Assembly (NCBI GenBank): GCA_913041775.1
Contig: CAJWJW010000062.1
Location: 1-7,568, forward strand
DNA: 7,568 nucleotides
Source: an uncultured Flavobacteriales bacterium
GTDB taxonomy: Bacteria; Bacteroidota; Bacteroidia; Flavobacteriales; UBA7430
Direction of reading: 5' to 3'
The translations under genes were made by a program, and so were the position numbers. The notes beneath the pieces were generated by a model that ran no database searches, was not told the DNA's origin, and saw only the letters and a program-made list of their open reading frames with translations. How positions within the stretch are numbered: position 1 is the stretch's first letter; every line of letters begins with the position of its first letter. This document shows positions 1 through 6,060 of the stretch, piece after piece.

Positions 1-167
1 TTGGTAGCGAGTTCTCTACTGGTAAACAAGTTGATTATGTTTTAGGAAACTGGTCATCAGAAGAAAAAACTCAATTACATGAACGCATAGGAACTGCTGC
101 AGAAATGGCTAAGAGCTTTGTTTCTATTGGCGCGTCACAAACTATGACCCTGTTTAACGGAAAGTAG
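1..167 (+). CDS. pth: Peptidyl-tRNA hydrolase, C-terminal part (cut by window edge)
   Basis: This is the last 54 codons of an open frame that enters from the left edge (first full codon at 3) and stops with TAG at 165-167. The product would be peptidyl-tRNA hydrolase, the cytoplasmic enzyme that frees tRNA from peptidyl-tRNAs dropped by the ribosome. The visible tail matches the end of the bacterial Pth family: a Gly-rich stretch followed by QVDYVLGNWSSEE, where family members typically carry a VDYVLG-like segment, then an amphipathic helix (AAEMAKSFVSIGA) and the usual TMTLFNGK-like terminus. The catalytic His and Asp lie upstream, outside the window, so their integrity cannot be judged. The identification rests on my memory of the family C-terminus, not on a search. 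No clear terminator follows the stop; the nearest strong secondary structure is the inverted repeat starting about 78 nt downstream. Confidence 0.85.
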   Translation, partial: GSEFSTGKQVDYVLGNWSSEEKTQLHERIGTAAEMAKSFVSIGASQTMTLFNGK

Positions 168-244
168 GTTTACAATTCATATTTATTGTCTGGCTAAAAT
201 TTCTCGACGCCTAATAATTTTCTACCCTTTTTCATCTTGTTCAT

Positions 245-323
245 TCATCATTAAAAATTCTGGCATTTATTTTTTCGTAAGTTTATAGTATGAAAAAATA
301 AATGCCAGAATTTTTAATGATGA
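245..323. repeat. Perfect 32-bp inverted repeat with 15-nt loop
   Basis: Bases 245-276 are the exact reverse complement of 292-323, separated by 277-291. In RNA the stem could extend by a G-U pair (277/291) and two further pairs (278/290, 279/289). The arms are AT-rich and contain the unit ATTCTGGCATTTAT and its complement. The right arm covers the possible start ATG at 290-292 in part, the stop at 299-301 and the following 22 bases of the broken MORN-like gene. It is not a classical intrinsic terminator, because no T-tract directly follows the stem. It could be a structure in the mRNA leader, a bidirectional terminator of unusual type, or the scar of a template-switch mutation. The remainder of the 168-301 spacer shows nothing else I can support. 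Confidence 0.9.
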
Positions 324-686
324 GTAGTTCTGTTTTTGCTCAAACAGAAATTATTCAAGACTATTATTCTAATGGTAACGTAAAATCTACTATCGCTTAT
401 GTGGATGGTTTTCGTAACGGAAATTGTAATTATTATACAAAAGACGGATCTCGCTTTTCTATTATGGGATACAGTAGTGGGCTATTAATTTCCTTTTACG
501 ACAACGGTTTCACAAAAAGTAAAGTACTATAAGTTAGGGCAAAAAAACGCCTTAGAAGAGCTCTTGTATATAAATGGTCAATTACAAAGCTCCGTAGGTT
601 TTAGTAATGGAAAACCCATTGGAGAGTTCAAATGTTTTGCAGAAAATGGAGTAGAGAACAAAACTCAAAAGACTGATGGTTGTTGA
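290..686 (+). pseudogene. Broken gene for secreted MORN/YwqK-like repeat protein
   Basis: Two overlapping open pieces look like one gene. Piece one (frame of 302-532) reads from ATG 302 and has SSSVFAQ, a typical end of a Bacteroidota signal peptide, at residues 8-14. It then has repeats such as DYYSNGNVKS and FYDNGFTK that resemble MORN_2 units (aromatic pair, then xNGxxK). Piece two, shifted by one base, reads from about 513 to TGA 684-686 and continues the theme (YYKLGQKN, INGQLQSS, FSNGKPIGEF, AENG). Removing one A from the run at 514-518 would join them. An ATG at 290 lies in the frame of piece one and would give the usual Met-Lys-Lys beginning, but TAA at 299-301 stops it; the hydrophobic core expected of a signal peptide is weak. 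Proteins with these repeats are often secreted or surface proteins in Bacteroidota, sometimes labelled YwqK-type antitoxins; no function is claimed here. A sequencing error cannot be excluded. Confidence 0.62.
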
Positions 687-728
687 ATATTATCTAGCAG
701 CCGTTCAAGGTTTAATTTAAATTTACAT

Positions 729-759
729 AAAAAAGGCTTCCAATTTGGAAGCCTTTTTT
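729..759. terminator. Bidirectional intrinsic terminator between the MORN-like gene and glmS
   Basis: The 7-bp stem GGCTTCC (735-741) pairs with GGAAGCC (747-753) around a 5-nt AT loop. It has six As on its left (729-734) and six Ts on its right (754-759), which also pair with each other. Read on either strand this is a GC-rich stem followed by a T-tract. It lies 3 nt beyond the glmS stop codon on the minus strand and about 40 nt beyond the end of the MORN-like gene on the plus strand, so it can serve both converging genes. Confidence 0.9.
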
Positions 760-762
760 GTT

Positions 763-2604
763 TTATTCTACTGTAACACTCTTTGCTAGGTTACGAGGTT
801 GATCTATGTCGCACTCTCGCATTACTGCAATATGATAGGATATAAGCTGTAGTGGTATTGTGGTTACCAGTGGGCTTAAACGTTCGTCTACATCGGGTAC
901 TTCAATCACATGATCAGCAATTTTACTTATTACGGTATCTCCTTGGGTTACAACCGCAATAATTTTCCCTTCTCTAGCTTTAATCTCTTGTATATTACTC
1001 ACTACTTTTTCGTAGTGTTCTGTTTTTGTTGCTACTACAACAGTTGGCATCTCTTCGTCTATTAAAGCAATAGGACCGTGTTTCATTTCTGCTGCAGGAT
1101 AGCCTTCAGCGTGGATATAAGAAATCTCCTTTAATTTTAAAGCTCCTTCTAGAGCTACCGGGAAATTAATTCCTCTACCTAAGAACAAACAGTTGGGCAC
1201 GTCTTTATAAATACTAGCAATATATTTTGCCTGAGCATCTACCTTTAAAGTTTCAGCAACTTTATCTGGCATAGCATCTAACTCATTAATTAACTGTCGG
1301 AATTTTGACTCTGTAATAGAACCTTTTTTCCGAGCTAATGTTAGTGCTATGAGTGTAAATATAGTTACTTGCGCTGTAAATGCTTTAGTGGATGCAACTC
1401 CAATTTCCGGACCTGCATGTGTGTACGCTCCAGCATCTGCCTCTCTAGCAATACTAGAACCAACTACGTTACAAACCCCAAATATGGTTGCTCCTTTTTC
1501 TTTCGCTAATTTTATAGCGGAAAGTGTATCTGCAGTTTCACCAGATTGAGAAACAGCAATTACTATATCGCGCTCTGTAATAATAGGATTTCGGTACCTA
1601 AACTCCGATGCATACTCAACTTCTACAGGAATACGAGCTAAGTCTTCAATAAGATATTCGGCAACTAAACCAGCATGCCATGAGGTACCGCAAGCAACTA
1701 TTATAATACGGTCGGCGTTAAGGAATTTATTTTCAAACTCATTAAATCCACCCAGTTGTATCGTTCCTTCCTCAACTAATAATCGCCCTCTAAGGGTGTC
1801 AAATATCGATTTTGGTTGCTCGTTTATTTCTTTTAGCATAAAGTGATCGTAACCACCTTTTTCTATAGACTCTAGCTCTAATTCTAATTCCTGAATATAG
1901 GGCGTTTTAATTTCGTTGGTAATACTCTTTAGCTCTATTCCATTAGTAAGAGACAGCACAGCCATTTCTTGTTCTTCTAAGTATACAGCTTGTTTTGTGT
2001 ATTCTATAAATGGTGTAGCATCCGAAGCGATGTAGTATTCGCCTTCGCCAAGACCAATTACTAATGGGCTTCCCTTTTTAGCTACTACAATTTGATCGTG
2101 ATTCCCTTCTTCTATCACTGCGATAGCGTAGGCACCTACAACTTGGTTTAATGCTATTCTTACAGCTTCTGCGAGGTCTACACTTTCGCTAATCAAGATA
2201 TCTTCAATAAGGTTTACTAAAACCTCTGTATCTGTATCACTCTTAAAGTTGAAGCCTCTTTTTTGTAAGCGTTCTTTTATTGAGGCGTAATTCTCGATAA
2301 TACCATTGTGAATAATGGCAATTTTTTTTGATTGAGAATAATGTGGATGTGAATTTTCGTCGCTCGGAATTCCGTGTGTGGCCCATCTAGTATGGCCAAT
2401 TCCTAGTTTTGCTTTTGGTGTCTGCTCAGGTATTAGACCTTCCATCTTAACAACCTTTCCTTTCTTTTTGAAAATTTCTATTCCATTTCCATTAAGCAAA
2501 GCTACTCCAGCGCTGTCGTAACCCCGGTACTCCAAGCGTTTTAACCCTTTTACTAATATAGGGTAAGCTTCTTTAGGGCCCAAGTATCCTACTATACCAC
2601 ACAT
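763..2604 (-). CDS. glmS: Glutamine--fructose-6-phosphate aminotransferase (isomerizing)
   Basis: GlmS converts fructose-6-phosphate and glutamine to glucosamine-6-phosphate and glutamate, the first committed step to UDP-GlcNAc for peptidoglycan and LPS, in the cytoplasm. The protein has 613 residues, close to the 609 of E. coli GlmS. It begins MCGIVGYLG, so Cys2 becomes the N-terminal nucleophile of the class II glutaminase domain (about 2-220). That domain shows HTRWATHG (71-78), HNGIIENY (99-106) and SDTDTE (122-127). Two SIS sugar-isomerase domains follow: one with CGTSWHAG (305-312) and SQSGETADT (352-360), the other with EGALKLKE (486-493) and AEGYPAAEMKHGP (499-511). The C-terminal tail RNLAKSVTVE is the family ending. 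All catalytic motifs are intact. It is the last gene of a three-gene minus-strand run, 43 nt after the DUF4270 gene with no terminator between, and a strong hairpin follows its stop. I see no glmS ribozyme in the short leader. Confidence 0.98.
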   Translation of the reverse strand: MCGIVGYLGPKEAYPILVKGLKRLEYRGYDSAGVALLNGNGIEIFKKKGKVVKMEGLIPEQTPKAKLGIGHTRWATHGIPSDENSHPHYSQSKKIAIIHNGIIENYASIKERLQKRGFNFKSDTDTEVLVNLIEDILISESVDLAEAVRIALNQVVGAYAIAVIEEGNHDQIVVAKKGSPLVIGLGEGEYYIASDATPFIEYTKQAVYLEEQEMAVLSLTNGIELKSITNEIKTPYIQELELELESIEKGGYDHFMLKEINEQPKSIFDTLRGRLLVEEGTIQLGGFNEFENKFLNADRIIIVACGTSWHAGLVAEYLIEDLARIPVEVEYASEFRYRNPIITERDIVIAVSQSGETADTLSAIKLAKEKGATIFGVCNVVGSSIAREADAGAYTHAGPEIGVASTKAFTAQVTIFTLIALTLARKKGSITESKFRQLINELDAMPDKVAETLKVDAQAKYIASIYKDVPNCLFLGRGINFPVALEGALKLKEISYIHAEGYPAAEMKHGPIALIDEEMPTVVVATKTEHYEKVVSNIQEIKAREGKIIAVVTQGDTVISKIADHVIEVPDVDERLSPLVTTIPLQLISYHIAVMRECDIDQPRNLAKSVTVE

Positions 2605-2647
2605 AATTAATTTGTTTAAGTAATTTTATTGAATTGTAATATATGTA

Positions 2648-3925
2648 CTACTGTTCAGAGACTAATAACTTAAGGCTAATTGAGTTTTCTGTACCATTAG
2701 AGAGCAATACTCTTTCTGGGTTTAAAACAGATGTGGGTAGATACAAAGCTAATTTGTTAGTGTATCCTTCTGCGATAACTTTATGTATATAACGCGCTAT
2801 ATTAAACGTATAAGTTTGATCTAACTCATTCGCATTGCCATCAAAATAGCTAGCACCCTGTACATTTTGATCTTCTGTTAATAGTTCCAGTTTACCTTCG
2901 CTATTTACTGCAGCTAAACCTAGTTTGTTGGGAATTGAAAATAAGCTATCATTTTCCGAAAAGAAATACGGAATGCTTAATTCTGCTTTATGAATTACGT
3001 AATTAGAATCTTTTAAGCTAGCTAGTGAGGGAAGGGTAAGGTAAGTTCTTAGTCCAGCTCCACCCTGAATATATCCTATATCAATACTTTCTTCTTCTAG
3101 TAACGCTTCTATATTAGTAGAGGAGTAGTCGTGTGACCATCTCGTCATTTTATCGGCATTACTATTAATTTGAAAGTCGTAGATTAAGGAGTCTGACACT
3201 GAATTATGGTAGTGCAAAGAGATTTTACTTAATTCGTTAAGTAGGTCCAATTCGTATAATACGCCACCGTCTCCTATTTGTTCACATGTAATATATAGAC
3301 CTTTAAAGAATTCTTGAAAAGCAGTATTGTCTATAAAATTCTCAGAGCTTGCATCTAAAAACGATTGTGCTAAATCATTTGTGAGTGCTATATTTATAGA
3401 GGTATTACTTGTTGGCTCTCCTGTGTAAGTAACTGTAGCTAAACTAATATTGTCTATTTCGAAATCTTGACTCGAGTAAAAAGTAATGGTACTCTCTTCG
3501 CCTAAGCTGTCCGTTTCAGAGGTAGATATTTGCTCTAACATCTCGTGTACATTAATATTTAATGTAGACCTAGTGTCGCCGAAGTAACTGTTAATTTTTA
3601 GACTCAAAATCATAGAATCAGCAATCGCATCCTCTCCAAAAACAACTTCCGATGAAGGGATTCTAAACTCACTATAAATTGAGGCATTACTTAGTCCAAA
3701 GTCAGTTTCGTAAATAGAACCTAAATAAGAAGTCGCAGTATTTAGACTAGACAAAGAGTCTTCAATATGAATACTTGTTTTTATTTCTAAGGTGTCGAAA
3801 GAAATTATAATTAAGGCTCCTTGGTCTATAAGTTGTGAACCTAACTCGTTCCAGTTTTTTTTACAAGCTGAAAATAAAGAGACTATAATGATAAGGGTGG
3901 TGATTCGAAAAATAGACTTCAACAT
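2648..3925 (-). CDS. DUF4270 family lipoprotein
   Basis: A 425-residue predicted lipoprotein. The N-terminus has Lys/Arg, a hydrophobic stretch (about 8-18) and the lipobox LFSAC, placing the lipidated Cys at residue 21, so it should be anchored in the outer or inner membrane. The rest resembles the DUF4270 family of Bacteroidota: SYLGSIYETDFG (66-77), a central segment with EFFKGLYI (205-212), SHDYSS (264-269), IQGGAGLRTYLTLP (286-299) and VIHKAELSIP (310-319), and near the end NIARYIHKVI (375-384) and NPERVLLSNG (402-411). The role of the family is unknown to me. It starts 3 nt after the stop of the GT5-like gene and precedes glmS, so the three are probably co-transcribed and this one translationally coupled to the gene before it. 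An envelope role linked to glycan supply is inference from the neighbours only. Confidence 0.88.
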   Translation of the reverse strand: MLKSIFRITTLIIIVSLFSACKKNWNELGSQLIDQGALIIISFDTLEIKTSIHIEDSLSSLNTATSYLGSIYETDFGLSNASIYSEFRIPSSEVVFGEDAIADSMILSLKINSYFGDTRSTLNINVHEMLEQISTSETDSLGEESTITFYSSQDFEIDNISLATVTYTGEPTSNTSINIALTNDLAQSFLDASSENFIDNTAFQEFFKGLYITCEQIGDGGVLYELDLLNELSKISLHYHNSVSDSLIYDFQINSNADKMTRWSHDYSSTNIEALLEEESIDIGYIQGGAGLRTYLTLPSLASLKDSNYVIHKAELSIPYFFSENDSLFSIPNKLGLAAVNSEGKLELLTEDQNVQGASYFDGNANELDQTYTFNIARYIHKVIAEGYTNKLALYLPTSVLNPERVLLSNGTENSISLKLLVSEQ

Positions 3926-3928
3926 AAA

Positions 3929-4735
3929 TTAATCCTCAAATAAGCTTTCATAAAATGGCTTGTATTGCTCTTTGTATTCGCTATCGGCAAATTCTAAAGT
4001 TGGCAATTTAGCAGACTCGATCATATCGTTTAAGTCAGCATCAAGCTCCGAACTACCCTTAATAACGGCATCAGAATATTTTATTGCAGTTTCAATAAGT
4101 TTCTTGCTGTCTGCAGCATTAAAGCCTACAACATCTTCTTCATCAAAGCCATCGAACTTCATTTTCGCTGCAAGACCTTCGTTAAGAGTTCCTTCGAAAG
4201 AGTGATTGTAGAAAGAGAATACTACTTTTGTTTTTTCGAAGATTGGATCGTCGTGGTAGAATTTCTTTAAGTACATCGGTAAGAAACTTGCCATCCATCC
4301 ATTACAATGAATAACATCTGGAGACCAGCCTAGTTTTTTTACAGACTCTATTACGCCGCGACAGAAAAATAAAGCTCTTTCGTCGTTGTCATCATAGAAT
4401 TTTTCTTTTTTATCTACCGTCGTAAACTTGCGCTTAAAGTATTCTTCATTATCTATAAAGTAAACTTGCATTCTCGCTTGCGGAATAGAAGCTACCTTGA
4501 TAATTAAAGGTTGATCAATGTCATTTACAATCAAATTCATCCCCGAAAGGCGAATTACTTCGTGTAATTGATGTCTTCTTTCATTTATACATCCAAAACG
4601 TGGCATAAACAATCGGACTTCAATGCCCGATTCATTCATTACTTGAGGCAAAAACCTCGCTGTTTTAGATAGGTCATTTGCAGGTAAATACGGAGTAATT
4701 TCCTGGGAAACGTATAATATTCTTTTCTTAGCCAT
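3929..4735 (-). CDS. GT5 (starch/glycogen synthase) N-terminal domain protein, probably not a full synthase
   Basis: 268 residues, related to the N-terminal Rossmann domain of glycogen/starch synthases (GT5). Visible similarities are KRILYVSQEITPY at the start (3-15), GIEVRLFMPRFG (37-48), YFIDNEEYF (92-100), the stretch FYDDNDERALFFCRGVIE (113-130), PDVIHCNGWMASFLPMYLK (139-157), VVFSFYNHSFEGTL (171-184) and an AIKYSDAVIKGSSE region (217-230). A full synthase has about 480 residues with a second GT-B domain; that half is absent and the protein ends in an acidic tail (ESLFED). The ADP-glucose-binding KTGGL motif appears as PANDL (18-22) by my alignment, and the His of the family's HN motif is Tyr (176). 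Automatic annotation would call it glycogen synthase, but activity is doubtful. The start ATG is followed by AKKR, and the gene heads an operon with a DUF4270 lipoprotein and glmS. It may act as a sugar sensor or partner protein; this is inference. Confidence 0.85.
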   Translation of the reverse strand: MAKKRILYVSQEITPYLPANDLSKTARFLPQVMNESGIEVRLFMPRFGCINERRHQLHEVIRLSGMNLIVNDIDQPLIIKVASIPQARMQVYFIDNEEYFKRKFTTVDKKEKFYDDNDERALFFCRGVIESVKKLGWSPDVIHCNGWMASFLPMYLKKFYHDDPIFEKTKVVFSFYNHSFEGTLNEGLAAKMKFDGFDEEDVVGFNAADSKKLIETAIKYSDAVIKGSSELDADLNDMIESAKLPTLEFADSEYKEQYKPFYESLFED

Positions 4736-4768
4736 AATGCTAGTTTCTTTATTCTTGAAATAAGAGAC

Positions 4769-4776
4769 CGAAAATA
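4769..4776 (-). promoter_or_regulatory. Possible -7 element of the GT5/DUF4270/glmS operon
   Basis: Read on the minus strand this is TATTTTCG, one mismatch from the Bacteroidota -7 consensus TAnnTTTG. It lies about 33 nt before the start codon at 4735, which would give a leader of roughly 25-30 nt. No TTTG-like -33 element is found at the normal spacing, so support is weak. Confidence 0.3.
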
Positions 4777-4808
4777 CAAAATTTTCTTCAATTTATTAAG
4801 TTTTTACT

Positions 4809-4816
4809 TAGCTTTG
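4809..4816 (+). promoter_or_regulatory. Probable -7 promoter element of the panC operon
   Basis: TAGCTTTG matches the Bacteroidota primary-sigma -7 consensus TAnnTTTG exactly and ends 29 nt before the panC ATG, leaving a short leader of about 20-25 nt. A clear -33 TTTG is not seen at the usual distance; the region there is AT-rich. It lies in the 110-bp divergent spacer (4736-4845), which contains no other feature I can support. Confidence 0.45.
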
Positions 4817-4845
4817 ACGCCACATTTTACTGAATATAAAGGCAA

Positions 4846-5691
4846 ATGAGAATTGCTTCTACTCTAAACGAGCTAACTCAAATACTGAGTAAGCATGCTA
4901 ACACTAGCTTAGGCTTTGTTCCAACTATGGGCGCTCTTCACAAGGGGCACTTGGAGTTGGTTAAAAAATCTATCGAGCAGAACGATGTGTCTATTTGTTC
5001 AATTTTTGTAAATCCTACGCAATTTAATAATCCTGCAGATTTAGATAAGTATCCCAACCCTTTGGAAAAAGATTTAGAAGCCTTAGAGAGCGTTGGTTGT
5101 GACTATGTTTTTACTCCAAGCAAAGAGCTTGTTTATCCACCAGACTTTATACCAAAAGACTTCAGTTTTGGCTCACTAGATAAGGAGATGGAAGGCACTA
5201 ATAGGCCCGGACATTTTAAGGGTGTTGCCATGGTAATTTCAAGGTTTTTTCAACTTATAAAACCTCAAAAAGCCTATTTTGGAGAAAAAGATTTTCAACA
5301 ATTAGCCATTATACAATCTATGGTTAAACAAGCTGGTTTTCCTGTAGAAGTAGTGCCTTGTAGTACGGTAAGAGAATCCAGTGGTTTGGCAATGAGCTCC
5401 CGAAATATGCGCTTAAATAAGGTGCAGTTAGTCGCTGCGTCTCGTATATTCGAAAGACTCCGTGCCATTTCTGAAATGAAATCTTCTCATTCTATAGTCG
5501 CTGTAAAAAAATGGCTAAATTTCGCCTTCTTAACTGATGAAGATTTACAGCTAGAGTATTTTGAAATAGCCAACCCAAACACCTTAATAGCGAGCGATAA
5601 ATGGAACGATTGCGATGTGCATATTGCTTGTATTGCTGTCTTTGTAGGCGAGGTTCGTTTAATCGATAACATCTTGTTGAAAATTAATTAA
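4846..5691 (+). CDS. panC: Pantoate--beta-alanine ligase (pantothenate synthetase)
   Basis: PanC joins pantoate and beta-alanine with ATP, through a pantoyl-adenylate, to give pantothenate, the precursor of coenzyme A; it is a cytoplasmic enzyme. The 281-residue length is standard. Family motifs are complete: PTMGALHKGH (26-35) with Met28, His32 and His35 of the nucleotide-binding site, FVNPTQF (54-60), RPGHFKGVAMV (120-130), YFGEKDFQQ (144-152), the ATP-loop MSSRN (183-187, equivalent to the KMSKS-type motif) and VRLIDN (270-275). The start MRIASTLNEL fits the family and lies 29 nt after a consensus -7 element. It is the first gene of the plus-strand operon. The beta-alanine it uses is made by the product of the next gene. 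Confidence 0.97.
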   Translation: MRIASTLNELTQILSKHANTSLGFVPTMGALHKGHLELVKKSIEQNDVSICSIFVNPTQFNNPADLDKYPNPLEKDLEALESVGCDYVFTPSKELVYPPDFIPKDFSFGSLDKEMEGTNRPGHFKGVAMVISRFFQLIKPQKAYFGEKDFQQLAIIQSMVKQAGFPVEVVPCSTVRESSGLAMSSRNMRLNKVQLVAASRIFERLRAISEMKSSHSIVAVKKWLNFAFLTDEDLQLEYFEIANPNTLIASDKWNDCDVHIACIAVFVGEVRLIDNILLKIN

Positions 5692-5709
5692 AATGACTAA
5701 TTTCGCCCA

Positions 5710-6060
5710 ATGCATATAGAGGTAGTAAAATCTAAGATTCACCGAGTAAAAATTACTCAAGCCGATTTAAATTATATCGGAAGTATCACCATCGATGAAG
5801 ATTTGATGGACGCTTCAAACATCATTGAAGGCGAAAAGGTGCAAATTGTGAACATAAATAATGGCGAAAGATTAGATACTTACGCTATTAAAGGAGTTAG
5901 AGGAAAAGGCGAGATTTGTATGAATGGTCCTGCGGCGCGTAGAGTTCAACTAGGCGATATCGTTATCATTATTACCTACGCTAGTATACCTTTTGAAGAA
6001 GCGAAGCTTTTTAAACCGACCCTTATTTTCCCGAACGAGGAAACAAATACCCTAAATTAA
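5710..6060 (+). CDS. panD: Aspartate 1-decarboxylase precursor
   Basis: PanD decarboxylates L-aspartate to beta-alanine, the second substrate of PanC. It is made as an inactive chain that cuts itself to form a pyruvoyl cofactor. The cut site Gly24-Ser25 is present (LNYIGSITID), with Ser25 becoming the pyruvoyl group. Other residues known from the E. coli enzyme keep the same numbers: Lys9, Arg54, Thr57, Tyr58 and the Asn72-Gly73 pair in MNGPAARR. At 116 residues it is slightly shorter than the 126 of E. coli, within family range. The gap to panC is 18 nt; the ATG at 5710 is preferred because the family starts with a Met-x-Ile-x-x-x-Lys-type N-terminus and keeps the above numbering. Its TAA directly abuts the ATG of the next gene, which suggests coupled translation. 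Confidence 0.97.
   Translation: MHIEVVKSKIHRVKITQADLNYIGSITIDEDLMDASNIIEGEKVQIVNINNGERLDTYAIKGVRGKGEICMNGPAARRVQLGDIVIIITYASIPFEEAKLFKPTLIFPNEETNTLN

Noticed and set aside
245..323. Inverted repeat as a transposon end or MITE
   Set aside because: The arms flank only 15 nt, there are no target-site duplications that I can see, and no transposase or second copy exists in the window.
290..686. YwqK-type antitoxin of a toxin-antitoxin pair
   Set aside because: Such repeat proteins often receive this automatic label, but no toxin gene is adjacent and the protein seems to be an exported one from a broken gene.
1349..1549. 66-codon plus-strand open frame inside glmS
   Set aside because: It lies wholly antisense to the SIS-domain part of an intact glmS and its product resembles no family; a shadow of a conserved coding region.
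2605..2647. glmS ribozyme or riboswitch in the glmS leader
   Set aside because: The 43-nt spacer is too short and too AT-rich to hold the ribozyme fold, which is known from Firmicutes rather than Bacteroidota.
3960..4205. 81-codon plus-strand open frame
   Set aside because: It is antisense to the C-terminal third of the GT5-like gene, low in complexity (Ser/Ala-rich) and has no promoter or start context of its own.
5487..5672. 61-codon minus-strand open frame within panC
   Set aside because: Antisense to the well-conserved end of panC, with no family resemblance.
5693..5719. Eight-codon ORF (ATG at 5693) overlapping the panD start
   Set aside because: Too short and out of frame with panD; such ATGs arise by chance, and no leader-peptide logic is visible.
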